DNA from: Sphagnum magellanicum
Lineage: Eukaryota; Streptophyta; Sphagnopsida; Sphagnales; Sphagnaceae
Length of the DNA stretch: 64,000 nt
Direction: 5' to 3'
Assembly (NCBI GenBank): GCA_021904315.1
Contig: CM038907.1
Span: 26,233,223 to 26,297,222, forward strand
Shown: positions 12,790 through 25,644 of the stretch, one piece after another
How the letters are laid out: each line of letters begins with the position of its first letter
How positions within the stretch are numbered: the first letter of the stretch is position 1
Notes under the pieces: model-generated
What the model saw: only the letters and a program-made list of their open reading frames with translations
The model's database searches: none
Told to the model about the DNA's origin: nothing
Translations under genes and position numbers: made by a program

Positions 12790-15700
12790 GGCCAGGAAAA
12801 AAAAAACACCTAGTTCTAGTTTGGGGATTGATTCTTTACATTCTTAACCACCAAAGCTGGTAGGTAGGTAGGTACCTGCCCAACGCTCACTTGGTCCTTA
12901 CCCATCACACGTATTTACTGATCAGTTCAGTTGCTGTCTTTGGCCCCTTTTTCTCATTTACAAAACTAAAAAGTACTTTTGCCATTACTATTTGCAGAGA
13001 TTGTTGATTCCCTTCTGCTGCTGCTGCCTGCTGCCTGCTATTGAACACAAACAACTAGCCTGTCCTATGACCGAACACTTTTATTCATATCTCTTCCTCA
13101 TCTCTTCTCCATTTGGAGTGATTTAAAACATTATGGGAGCGCTAACTTGAGCTCTCCAATTCGTCTTTGAGCCGCAGAGGCAATGGAGTAGTAATTATAG
13201 AAGAGCCAAGAAGAAAAATAAGCTTTTCCAAGTTATAAAACGCGTTTTTCTTCTCTTTTCTTCACTTTTACCACCGCTTTTACTTGCTTTCAATGCTCAT
13301 AACTTTCTCATTTCATGTTCTATTTACGTGATTTAAAGTGTTATAAGAGCGCAACCTTATGATGTACAAATCATCTTTGAACCATGAAGGCAATAGAGAG
13401 ACTTTCAACAACTTTTTTCGGTGTTTGGTAATAGTCTTCCAAGTGTTCGGTGGTTTTTCGTCTCCACCATTTGAAATGTTATGGCCAATGAAATTGCTGG
13501 AACTAGTGGTTTGAGATTTTTTTTAAAAAAAGTTATTGTGAGTGAACTAATAGTTAAATGTGTGATAAAGTTTGGTGGGTAAATGTGTTATAAAGTTTGG
13601 TAAGTTTATGAGAATTTTAGAGGATCGATAGAAAGGGATCATTATTTTCAATGTTCAACAAAATAGGGTTGTGCGTAGACTTGAAGATTTATTTTTTCAG
13701 GCCAAGGCCAATGGATTTTGTGGTTTGAATTTTTATTTTATTTTAGTTATCTTGAGTGAATTAACCGTCAATGTGTAATAATTCTTTATAGACAAGGTTC
13801 TAACACATTACTTGTGCCCTTTGTTTTATTGTATGTACACCCATACACTCAACCAATTTAGAAAGAGGAAGATAGTAGTGCAAAGCATAGAGAGTAGGGA
13901 TTATTCGGATTCCTTGATTACTTGTTGTTGGTCAACTAGTGAATGGAAGCAAGTTGTGATATGAGCTACCACCCAAAAGGCACCCAAAAAGACTCCAAGG
14001 CCAATGGGCCCAAACATATCACACAAAAGTCACAACTCCCACTTGTAGTGTTTGCTTTGTTTGCTTTGTTTCCCAATGGAGAAAGGAGTTGGTCTCCCAC
14101 ATACCTTTTGAAGATTTGCTAACTCTAAATAAAAAGGGAAAGGATGACAATACTCGTAAGCTACGTTTGCCAAATGATCCAAGTGTCTTTTTTCATTTCA
14201 AATATCACAATGCAAATGAGTAAAGACATGAGAAAATATAGTGTGGAAGCAATGCAACCAATTTCATCACCTTTGTCAATAGTGTCATTGGAACCTCAAC
14301 AAAGAACAATGTAAAACAATGTAAGAAGAAGAAAAAAAAGTTGATCATTGCTAGTAGTGTGCAACAATGGAAAGCCCAAGTTTGATTAAGTTGAGAGAAA
14401 ATATTCAACAAGGTGGGTTCAAGATAAAATATTCATTTGATTAAAAATAGGTTTGAAAGTGTAAATGACAAATGGGATGAAAGTTACGATGGGGTGCACG
14501 CATTACAAGATTGTGAAAATGTTTTCAACAAACAATGCACATTCTTTTAATACACCAAAAGTTCTTAACATTAATATGTGTGAAATGGGATGTATGGAAT
14601 TTGGAATAAAACATTGTTGATGTATGGTATGGCAACTTACACCAAAATTATTTGTGCAAACATTGTAAAAAATAATTTACTTGTTTGGCACCAAACTATA
14701 AAGGGCGTGTTTTCTAATTTGAAAGTTTAATCATTCATAACATTGGAAACATTGTCAACAAAAATTCACAAAGATAAAAACCAACAAAATAGCTTAAGGT
14801 GATTTTGTTGTGATGTATCATATTAAAATAACTTATAAAAAAGTCACCATGGTGCTAGCATGAAGAAGATTTAGCATGGTTTTGTGAGTAGGGAAATGGC
14901 AAGAGAAGCAAAAAGATTCAACATATTTTGAAAAAAATTCCAATAAAATCATTAAATTTAATTAAATGACATTAATCACCATTATGGTATTAGATGTGAA
15001 CCCTTTGAGTGGTTTTAATTCAATATTCGTTACAATAATCATGTAATTCAAAAGGTGTATATATGTCAAATTCATCATTTCATTTATTATACTTTGTTAA
15101 AGTGTATTCATGACAAGCTATTTTATTTTGTATAAAGAATGTGCGCAAGTACTTTTGAAATGAAGTTTTTTACATTGGGGATTACATCCCTAGTGTTTAA
15201 AAAATTCAAAACTTTACTTGGAAAACATATCACAATTTTGTTGACGAAATTTCTATAACTAAACAAATGGAATCAATTCAACACACTTTGAATGGCAACT
15301 CCTTTTTATATGGCAGCAAAAGTTGTTATGAAATGGGTTTTTATTATTTTTTATTGTCTAGTTTAGAAAAAAATGTACATTTTTTCCACTCAAATAACCA
15401 ATTGAAAACCCTTAAATTTCATTGAGGGTGATTAGTTTCCTTTTTGTCAATTATGATTGGCTAATTGGTTAATAAGTGACTACACTATTTAATTCAATTA
15501 ATAAGAGTTTTTTTTGCATATTGATTCCTAAGATAGCTCCACCATCCATTTTGGAAATGATTATAATTGATAGGAGTTTCTTCAAATTTGATCAGGTGAT
15601 GCAAAAATGCTCTAAATAATGAAAAAATAAACCACCCCCAATCTTTTGTAAGGAAATTTGATTAATTAATAATAAATTTTGAAAATTTCCAAAAATATCA

Positions 15701-18700
15701 AAATTGAACATTATATATTCTTCTCCAAATCTCATATGTCCCATTCATCAATTAAATGATACATTGTTCTTGCAAGCTGCATGTTGAAACATCATAAGAC
15801 AAATTATGAATAGTTGTAAAAATGATATATGTTTTGAGATGAAATTATCAAACACCATTGTTTTATGGCACATTTATCCTTACTAACAATTGAGAAATTG
15901 TAATTTGCAACCACTTTTCAAGTTGTCAAGACAAGGGTCCAACAAAGCCAATACATTAGTATTGAACAACCAAGTTGAATAACTATTGGTGAATGATAAT
16001 AAAAGCATCCAAAGATTGATCAAAAAGGCAAGTGATTAATTTTATTATGAATTGCATATATCAATGTAGAACTATGTGATTGTTGTATGACATTTTCATT
16101 GTTTATGAACAAATGACCATCTCTTGATTTAAAACCCATCTTTTAAAACTTGTTGCTTCAAATACTCACATAATATCATTATTTATTTATTTATTGGGTA
16201 CTATGATTGTTAATTTTCTCACATCAAAGATTAAGGTCAAATTATTGTTTATAATTATTAACTCAATATTAAAAATAAGGAGGTGGTCCAAACAATGCAT
16301 GGTGTGCACTATGGATAGGGCACACTTGCCACATGTTGCCACATGTTTCATTTAATAGATTAAACATTAAACATTAATCTTTTCAAAATTTTAAAATATG
16401 ATTGTCATATTTGAATATTATGTTGTTCATTTGAATAATAAAAATATTTTTTTAAATTTATTTAAAACATCATTGAGAATAGAATGTGCGGTTGACATTC
16501 TTATTAACAAATAGTACAATTTTTTGCTTTTTATTCAATCATCCAACATATTTGTCTTCTTTTACATCTATAGATCCAAATGAAAGAAACTATGACACTC
16601 TTTAGTGTTGTTTTTTGAAGAACCAATTGTGAAACAAATTAAAATGAGTTGAAAATGACCATTAAACAACACATATGCATGGTATGAATTCAAACAAAAC
16701 ATACACATCAAATGAAACAAATATCTATACATCATATACAAATGAAGTGATGCCACAACACATATTACATATGATATGCATGAAGAAACATATAATTCTT
16801 TTTGTTTTGAATTTTTTTTCACTTGATAATCATCAATGGAAAAGTTATTTTGTTAAATATTTAGAAAATATTTTGGTGTCTTTCATTATGTTCCCTATTG
16901 TTACTATTTGTAGGTTTTATATTTCAATTAACAAAATTATAAAATTAACTAAATAATAAGCATGTTAAATACATCAATATAGTTACCTACCAATTAACCT
17001 ATCTAACTAAGCAAGTAGGTCAACATTGGTAATAAAACACTTGTTCCTATCCCACCATCGAAGATTCAAGGTCAAGTATATATTTATACATATGTAATCA
17101 ATTGTATGTGGAAGTTACATACATATTAACTCTAGCAAGCTAAATTGAAACAAAAATCAGAATGTGGTATTGTAGATTACATTTGTGGCATCTATTACCA
17201 AATAAACAACCCACGTGACATTTAATTCTTTCAATATCCCATGGTGAAAATGTGGAAATAAAACTTGCAAAATATTGTTATTATATGCCACCCTCACACC
17301 CATTACATGAAATGATTACTGTACATTCATAACATCATTTATTCTATTCATATGGGTCTTATTGATACATCTACATATGTTATTTGATGTATGTTGTGTA
17401 ATCAACATCTTTCATTCACATATACGTTAAAGATCAACACATGTTAATCTTTTGAACATTATTTGAACTATAATAATTGAAAATTATTGTGTTATTAGAC
17501 CTTAGTCTCCTTATAAATCTTATGGAATTCATATCATATAAATGTGTTTGTTAACACCTATTTGGATTGAATTAAAAAATCAGGGCCTAGTTAAATAAAT
17601 CAAAAACTTTAAAAATATCACAAACTTTGTTACTCAAACTTTGTCCCTCACACCTTTCTTAGACACTCTTTTAATAGAAGCCACAAATGTAAATTAAGAC
17701 ATGAAAATGTTGAAAAATAAAGTCTTACATCATATTCTATGTTGCCTTATCATAAATTGTACCATTATTCAATGGTCATTCTACAACAATTACTTGTAAA
17801 CCAATGTATAGACCATAAGGGGAAAAGGTGTAAACATAATAATAGGAGCCACAAATGCACATTTCGGTGACTCTTTAGAAAACAATGGGTTAGATAGGAC
17901 AGTTGACATGGTAGATTGAAAATACTAATTATAGAATACAAGAGATTGCAAATTCATGATTTTTATAGTGATAAATATTAAGGTCACACTTGCTATTATG
18001 TATCTCAATCTAAAACATTGGTTGCATTACTTTTTTAAAAAAATTAGTATTTTAAATTCATTAAATTCATTCGAATTATTCAAATGTTCTTGTAAGATAT
18101 GAAAAACATTGTCATATAAGGACATCAAATTTTTTCAACATTAAATTAAAATTTTGACCCTAAGACATTTAAAACAAAAGAGTTATCACACTAGCAATGA
18201 TATGTATCTTTGTGGTTACACCCAACAACAAAAATACACAAGTGTGTCTTACATAAAGGTTGATAACAATTTTGTGTAATATGCAACTTTCATTTGCAAA
18301 CTGTTTAAGGAAATTTCAATTCCATATTCACAACTATAATGTTTCGTACACCACATCGTTACATGATTATGAAGTGAAAACTCATATTCAATTTGCAAGT
18401 TTTTGTTCCACTGACTTAATATAAAATATTTCCATCCATTGAATTGGACCCACAACTTTAGTTTTTTGTGTATGCTAATGATCTTCACACCTTTAATGTT
18501 TCAAGAATGATAAAAAAGCTTTGAAATCATTTTGATATTGCAATAGTGGGTGTCAAAGATAAAAAAATTGAGACACCCAAAGCTATCTTGTCCTTTTTGC
18601 AAACCTTAGGCCCTTTCTACACACATTTTACCTCTATTCAAAAATTTAGTTAGAAATTTAGTTTAATTGACTCATTATTGAATGGGATTACAAGATTAAT

Positions 18701-20100
18701 CATTGGATTTGAAATTTACAAATTCATAAATATTTGGCAAATTTTTTTACCAAAGTCAAATTAAGGATGATGAGATGGCAAAGCTAGATTGAGCTCATGT
18801 GAGACCTAGTAGGTGTTACCTGAGGTTGGATTTGATGTTTCATTGAAATGACATTATTTCATGCATCCTAATTCCTAACATGGCACCCATAATGACAAGT
18901 TAGGTACTCCAAAAAAAAATTGAATTAAAATGTTGGTATTCAAGGAAGAATAAAACCTTGCAAATTTCAAAATGCAAATGTGAGAAGTTTTGAAAATGGG
19001 CACTAACTTCAACGAGAACCCATGTTTGATCCCAATACTAAAACTCTTGGGTTAGTTCACAATTGATTTTCCAAAGTTAGATCCTGGTTACCCACTTGCA
19101 TTTGTTACCAACTTCATTCAGTTTTGATGAAATATGTTTTGACTTAGTATACTATAATTTGTTTGCTATTTACATCTGTCATTATAAACCTTGTTGTCTC
19201 CTATTTTCATGTGCTTTTAGCACACTATGATGCAAATGTTCCTTGCTATTGCCAACCCTTCACATACAAAAGGTGTTTGATTCTATAGGTGAAGGCTTGT
19301 CCCCAGGGACTTCATCAATTTGAAGGCAGTAGCTTGAGGTTGTAGGCACAAAAATTAAGGGAGGCCCGGGGGAGTAGGTCTTCCCAAGCATAAAATATGT
19401 CTACCTATTTTGTTACCCTCTCCTTTTCTCCAATAAAGTTTTATAGGTTCCCATCAAAATATGGTGTATTTGAAAATTGCATTTTCCTTAATTGTAATGG
19501 TCTACACTTTGAGATAAGACTTAAGATTTATTTAAAAAGTTCTACCTAGTTTGAAATACATCAAAAACTCATTGTTACAATACGTATCAAAATAATTTAC
19601 CATCATTCAAGAGCTCTAACAATTATATTTGATTATATTGGTTACTCAATTATTTCTTATTAGTCATCCGTAGCTTCAACAATGAAACTAAAGCTAAACA
19701 GCTTAAAAAACCACACCTTGCCACGAGGCAGAAGCACCTTATGTTGATGAAAACATCTTCCATGCAGGCAGGTTTTTTCATACAAAGGAAGTAGATAGCT
19801 TCGGAGTGCTTTTCTGTAAACCATAATCAATTTTCCAATGTTGATAAAGTAGGATGAACCCAAATACCAAACCACAAATCAAAGGTACCTACCACATTTC
19901 ATCAAAGAACCAGCTCTAGTATATAAACTTCATAACAGTTTAAGTAATCACTAATCAGACAACCATCTATTTTGAACTTAATGGATCTTTCATGAAAACA
20001 ATGGGTTCTTTGAAGGGTGTGGAAGAATCAAAACCAGAAGTTATTAGAAAAAATCAAATGCCCACCACCCAATACGGATTGATACCTTGGTCATATTTGG
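11700..20100. other. Long AT-rich stretch without a recognisable gene
   Basis: No frame here shows a domain, a splice-consistent exon series or a transposase motif that I can defend. There is a TA run at about 12763-12788 and a weak two-fold repeat at 13100-13400 (words GAGCGC-AAC...CATCTTTGA and GGCAAT-GAG). The rest reads as old, strongly mutated intergenic DNA. Confidence 0.6.
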
Positions 20101-20579
20101 AAAGAACAAGCAGAATGGTGATCTTATTTTAGGATGATTATAAAGAGAAATCTTGCAGAGGACGTTCTAGCTCATGGAAGATCATGGAAGATCACAGCCA
20201 ACTTGTCATTGTGCCTTCCATTTCCCGGAGGTGCCATGGAAGATCATGGCCAACGTGTATCGAAAGTATCATCAGACCACACAACAACAGGTGTGTGTGT
20301 ACAAATAGATTGTGTTCCATGTCCTGATCCACAATCTTTTGCAGCAACAAATTGAATTGATGACATTCCAAGCCAACAATTAAACTTGGAAAAGCATTGC
20401 TTCAAAAAGACATGGAATGACAAGTTGAGAAAAAAGGCACAATGCAAAGCACAAAGGAAAAACACAAAGGAAGAATTAAAAACCTCTCTGAGCAACAAGG
20501 TAGAAATAGCAAGCGAGATAATCAAAATCTCTATGCTATAGTGTAAAACATTATGAAGAGGCAAAGTCACAATTCATGA

Positions 20580-21225
20580 CCAAAAAGAACATTGCAATAT
20601 GACCTAAAGTGATGGTGCACAAAAGATACAACATTGTGAAGAAGCAGAGTTGCCTAAGTAGCTTGCCAAATAGCATTGCAATATGAACTCACAGGTGATG
20701 GGGCACAAAACGAAGCTGAAGTGATGGCACACAAAACATAAAGGATGTGATTTGCAGAAGCAACACCACACACAACAAATTGCTGGCATCAACCTAACAG
20801 GCAATGGCACACAAAGTGAACAGAAATTGATGAACCTCAAATGCAATGGTGTACAAAGTAAACAAAAATAAATAACCTCACATGTGATGATGCAGAAACT
20901 AAACAAGTCCTGATGCACATAGAATGAACAGGAAGTGATGGCATGCATAAGAAGAGACAGAGAGATTAAGAAAAGAAAATAACACAGCGCAAATCACCAG
21001 CACAAAAGTGCAATCATTTGACAAAGCACTAGACACCCCCAAAAAAAGTACAAAACCATTGCCAACATGAACAAACAGAAGAGAGGCAGAGCTCTCACCT
21101 CTCACATCACAAAACGTACTAACATCACAAAGAAATGAGCTTTATGGAAAGCGCCATCACTGGTGAGCCAAAAGAAAAAAGAATGCAACCTCTTGTCTCT
21201 CATGGTGCACAAAGTAGAGTACAAA
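20580..21225. repeat. Degenerate tandem repeat field (motif GTGATGGCACACAAA)
   Basis: Variants of GTGATGG(C/T)(A/G)CACAAAA recur at about 20611, 20695, 20721, 20804, 20850, 20885, 20911, 20936 and 21200 with irregular spacing of 25-85 bp. The minus-strand open frames across the field simply reflect the repeat. On the reverse strand the motif reads TTTTGTGTGCCATCAC, which resembles repeat words near 30480 and 47700. Confidence 0.55.
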
Positions 21226-22262
21226 GCTGAACAGCAAATTGAGGTACTTGGCAACCCTCAAAGACAAGGCAAAAGATTAAAGAAAAGCAGATATTTTTTT
21301 CTTTTCTTTATGCAGGGGAAGGGTCTATCTTTAGACCCTTGCAGGATTTTCAACAATGCGCACTACCTATTGGTCTCATTACAATTGCCTAAAATCCCAG
21401 AGGGGTCTGAAGATGGACCCTTCTCCTGTACACTAGGACCTGCAGCAAATCAATTATAATGTTCAGTTGCAACACACAATTGCTTGACACCCCTGTTCCA
21501 AACTTGACATACACAGATCAATTTAACTTTTTCACAAGGGTGATCTTATTGATGATTGGCAAAACACTCACATCCATGGCAGAAACATATTTTAAAGAGA
21601 AAGATGAGAGATTATGTATCAAGGACCCAGAATTAAAAGGCTTTTGTCATGGCCCAAGTTTGTACTACATTAGATTTCCTGTGCATATTCAAATCCAACT
21701 CGAACTGGTCAGCAGTTAAGCCACCAACAGCTGAAGTTCTCAACCCTAAACACATCCAGTACTTTAAAACTGTATGGATATGATACTTAGGAGAAGGAAT
21801 CCAGGGCCAGGTTTATCATCAACGCATCATTTTACTGAGAAAACAAGTGAATCTAATGTAATTGAAAAAATGAAGTCCAGGAGAGTAATATACACATTTT
21901 TTATGTACTGCATACTGAGAGGATTGACTTGCATCATCCTCTTTCCCCTCCAGATCTGGGCCCATTTCACAAAACAGAAAATCCAAGCTATGAGCAAAAT
22001 CAAACAAGGCCTTGATTCTCACTACAACCACATTTCTACAGCAATTGTGTCTTTTTTACAAAAGTAGTTGTCACCTCTCACCTATCTCTGTGATTTATAG
22101 GCATTTACACACATTCAACTGTCCAGAGTCAAATGTAGTGCCGACACAATGGCAGCACTTGCCTATCCAAAACCCTACACACATGACTGATGGCAAATAG
22201 CTCTTTTGACAAGTAAAATTGCAAGATCGACAAATTCAGTGTCTACATTCCATGGAACAAAT

Positions 22263-24795
22263 TCAAGCTTTACGGGTCTGCTGAGCTCGATGGGTCTGAA
22301 CAGGGAGGCCACTCTCCTTCCAAGCACTATAGCCACCTCCCATATCAGTTACTCCCGAGAAATTCTGCACCATTCACAAGCCCAAATCTCCCACCTTAGT
22401 ATGAAGTACGGTCTTCAGTCCTGGTCACAACAAACTTGGAACTGCTTTGTGACATTTCCACTCACAAGTGAGGTTTAAATGGTTCCCAGAAGGGAAGTAA
22501 AGAGAATGTGTGAACAAAATACTATTGCAAAGTTGTCAATGGGATTTTGGATGCTCTCAAAACATAGTGTCAGATTTCTGCAAGGGGAAGTGGCATACCG
22601 CTGCTCGCAGCTCTGCTGCAGCCATCAAAGAGCGACGCCCACTCTGGCATGCCTGAAACCCAATCAATAGGTAATTTCAGATTTCTCTACATTCCCTGCC
22701 CTGGCAGTTCAACACCCAGGACATATCTTGGCCTACAAACTTCCACATCTGAGACTTGAACTGCTCTTGTATCATCTGGAATAGGATTCTGTATACCAAA
22801 TCACTCATCACAAATCTCTCAGATCACATTCTTCCTCATTACAATAAATATCAATGTGATTGCAGAGAGAATCTCCTAAAAACATGTAAGGTAACCAAAA
22901 AATTGTCACATCAGTTCCAACCAAACTAAAACAAACATAACAATAATGGATAGTCATAATCTTATGAGTGGTTGGTTGCTCACAAAGTAGCAGACCATCA
23001 CCTTCATCATAAACAACAATGACAAGCTGGCATTACTGTCCACTGATTTCATCATCTACTGATTGATAAGATTACAATAATCTGTCCAAATTTAGGGGCA
23101 AAGGATTCTACAATAATCTGAATCTTACATTATTACATGTTACATTTCCAGGAAGAACTGGAACACCCATCTGATTAAATTTTTTTCTCTACTCTCACCC
23201 TTTGCTTTGTCAGAACATCACTGCTCTTGAGGCGATTGACCCAAAAGGGAAGGAGAAAAACTCAAAAGTACACATACCACCACAATCTCATCATCCTTGT
23301 CAAACTCCCGTGACACGTCCTCCACAAATTTAAGATTTTTGCTCATCCCTGATCAACAATGTAAAGAGATCAACTGTGTCATCCTTAATCAAATCCTTAA
23401 TGAAAATGAGACTGGAAGGAAGCACAATAATCTGTGAAAGACATTGAAACACATTCCAGATGTAAAGCCAACTGGAGACAAAAAGATTTTAGACAAGAAT
23501 GCTGTGAGGATTCTAAAGATCCTCTTCAACTCATACACTACACACATACCACTCTGTAAGTCCATATGATGTGAATAGAGGATTTTGGTGGTGCAAACTA
23601 ATAATAATAATAATAATAATAATGGTATGAATAGGTTATTGGTTACTGAGATTTGTGAGGGAAAGACCCTGATGTGCATGGGAGAATAATGCAGGCAAGT
23701 ACCTGGGCCCATTTTCACTAGGTATGGTATGTTCACTGATCCTTCCACGTGACCTGCTGCAAACTCCTCTGCTGTCCTGCTCACAGCTCCAGTGACAGAA
23801 TGAAACTCTATGAAACCCAAAGTTAACCTAAAGACCTTGAGGCAGAAGACAAACAAATGAAATGAAAGATTCAAAAACAGAATATCAGAACAGACTACCA
23901 ATCCTCGGCTGAAAGCAATCCCAAGAGTTGCAACAACTTCACGCTTAGAAAGATTCCAGGGATTCACAAGGAAGGCCTCAGGAATCCATTGTGTTACTCT
24001 TTATAATCTACCATAACTACTACTGAGCTTCAAGGGATCCCAAGAGTCCCAACCAAAACCCTAAATCCAGAAAATTTGGAACACACAATCTCTGTCACAT
24101 TCTCCGAATGATTCTTCTTGGATTGCAGGCAGTAAAGTCATTAACAGAGGAATTCCTCGTAGTAGGCTTTTCAGAGCTTTATGGTAACGAAGAGAAAGCA
24201 CACCTGACGTCTAGATAGTGGTGGCCTGCATTGATGAGCTCATGAGCAACTTGCACTGGCACAGTCCTAATCGTTAGCGGCTCTTCGTGCCTTGCTTGCA
24301 CTTGCAACCTACAACCAAACCGTTTCGTTGAAATGACAAAAAAAAGGCTTTTAGCACACCAAAAAATGATTTCAGAACTGCAAATCTTTTCAGAAGAAGT
24401 TTCCCCCAATTCAAACAAAAGCGGAGTCGTTCTCTTCGTCTTCGTTTAATGCAATGTAAGATTCCCTGGTAACTGTAAGGCGGCCGCAAGCAAGCAGAGG
24501 CCAGAATAGGACCAAGACATTTTGCACATAACCATGCGGTGCCGCGATGAGAAAGAGTTTCAGCAGCAAAGCTTTACCTTCGGACTCTATTGCTGCTGGT
24601 CCAAGAAGAGCTAACGGAAGCACTCCTGGTCGCATCGACGGGTGTATGTGTCCCCAAAAATGCGATACAGGGGTTAGCCTGAGAGACGGAACCCTCGCCA
24701 TGACCCCCGCATGGAGTAGTAGAAGACGACGCCTGAGTACGAAACACAGTAGGAGCAGTAGAGAGGACAACAGCAGAAACATGCAACACAGGCAT
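22263..24795 (-). CDS. STR16: Plastid single-domain rhodanese (sulfurtransferase, STR15/STR16-like), six exons
   Basis: The protein should transfer sulfane sulfur through a catalytic-cysteine persulfide, as in the plant STR15 (SEN1/DIN1)/STR16 group. Exons, in transcription order: 24795-24578, 24308-24204, 23776-23703, 23348-23278, 22652-22599, 22364-22263. All five introns are GT-AG and phases match at every joint, giving 207 residues. Residues 1-72 form a Ser/Ala/Thr-rich, acid-poor leader typical of a chloroplast transit peptide. The domain follows: HYLDVR (about 103-108), TAEEFAAGHVEGSVNIPYL, then MSKN...REFDKDDEIVV. The active-site loop CQSGRRS has its catalytic Cys at 158, and GGGYSAWKESGLPV lies near the C-terminus. 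The start codon was chosen because it opens the leader and the frame stays open to the first donor. The C-terminal tail of about 12 residues is longer than I expect for STR16. Paralogue identity (STR15 or STR16) is not resolved; the rhodanese assignment is firm. Confidence 0.93.
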
Positions 24796-25446
24796 TTTGT
24801 TTTTGTATCTAATCCGAGAGAGATACACGAAAAAACTGCACAAAACTCCTCCTTCGAAAACCCCTGCTGCTATGGAAAAAAGAAAAAACAGAAGGAAAAA
24901 AAACCGCTCTTCTCTCCACTTCACGGGGTCGCAGCTTCTTTCTCTCACTCCATCAAGAACGTTCCAATGCCAAAACGTCCCGTTCTTCTTATCTTATCCC
25001 TTATTATCCTCAAACAAAAAGCACACTTACGCCGATCGCAAGGGGAGGGGGGAAAGAAAGCAAAGCAAATAACAAGAACTGAAGAAGAAACGGAAGAGAC
25101 GCCGCAGTAGTACTTAGTATCTGCGAAAAAAATTCCTTATCACTCCACTCAACGCTCAACAACTCTTCGTCTTCTTCAGAAACCAATCTCACTCCTAAAA
25201 TCCAAAATCCGTGGCCGTTTTCTTCAAGGAAAAGCTCGGTAGATGCGGAAAAACGTGAACAGGCCAAGTATCTCGCTCGTCCGCCGAGAAAATTCAAGTA
25301 TTTGGCTATTATCGAAGCGATGCAGATCCAAAAGCAACAACAGACGAGGGGAGAGAGACGACAGCGACGACGACGAGGCGACAAAAACAACGAACTCCTA
25401 CAAACCCACAATATCAACAATAAGAACGGCCAAATCCCGGCTTTGA

Positions 25447-25510
25447 TGACGTGTCATGTCAGACACGCTCGTGACTCTCATCCTTTCCGTCTTCACATAG
25501 CCACGTGTGC
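25447..25510. promoter_or_regulatory. G-box/ABRE-type cluster upstream of the rhodanese gene
   Basis: TGACGTGTCA (25447-25456) and CCACGTGTGC (25501-25510) carry ACGT cores of the kind bound by plant bZIP factors. The second also matches an ABA-response element. They lie 650-715 bp upstream of the minus-strand rhodanese start in a locally GC-richer region. Dark, senescence or ABA control of the gene is an inference from known SEN1/DIN1 behaviour and these motifs. No TATA box was found at a clear distance. Confidence 0.4.
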
Positions 25511-25577
25511 TGGGGAAGTCGATAAGCTCCGCCATGCTGGCGTATGGTTATCTAGAATCTTTTCAGCCCCTCGTGTA

Positions 25578-25640
25578 CCTACTACCTACCTACAAACATT
25601 TCAAGGTCAACAGGTAGGTCGTACAGTAGTTTAGGTAGGT
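25578..25640. repeat. Imperfect inverted repeat of GTAGGTAGG type
   Basis: CCTACTACCTACCTAC is followed after about 36 bp by TAGGTAGGTAGG, its approximate inverse. The loop contains GGTCAAC, an inverted W-box core. It lies about 0.8 kb upstream of the rhodanese start. Confidence 0.4.
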
Positions 25641-25644
25641 AGGA

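Noticed and set aside
20604..21105. Cysteine-rich minus-strand frames of 68-114 codons
   Set aside because: The peptides mirror the degenerate GTGATGGCACACAAA repeat and have no signal peptide or conserved spacing.
24797..25634. Several plus-strand frames of 67-187 codons around 24.5-25.6 kb
   Set aside because: They are antisense to exon 1 and the upstream region of the rhodanese gene and show no domain; the region is simply GC-richer and stop-poor.
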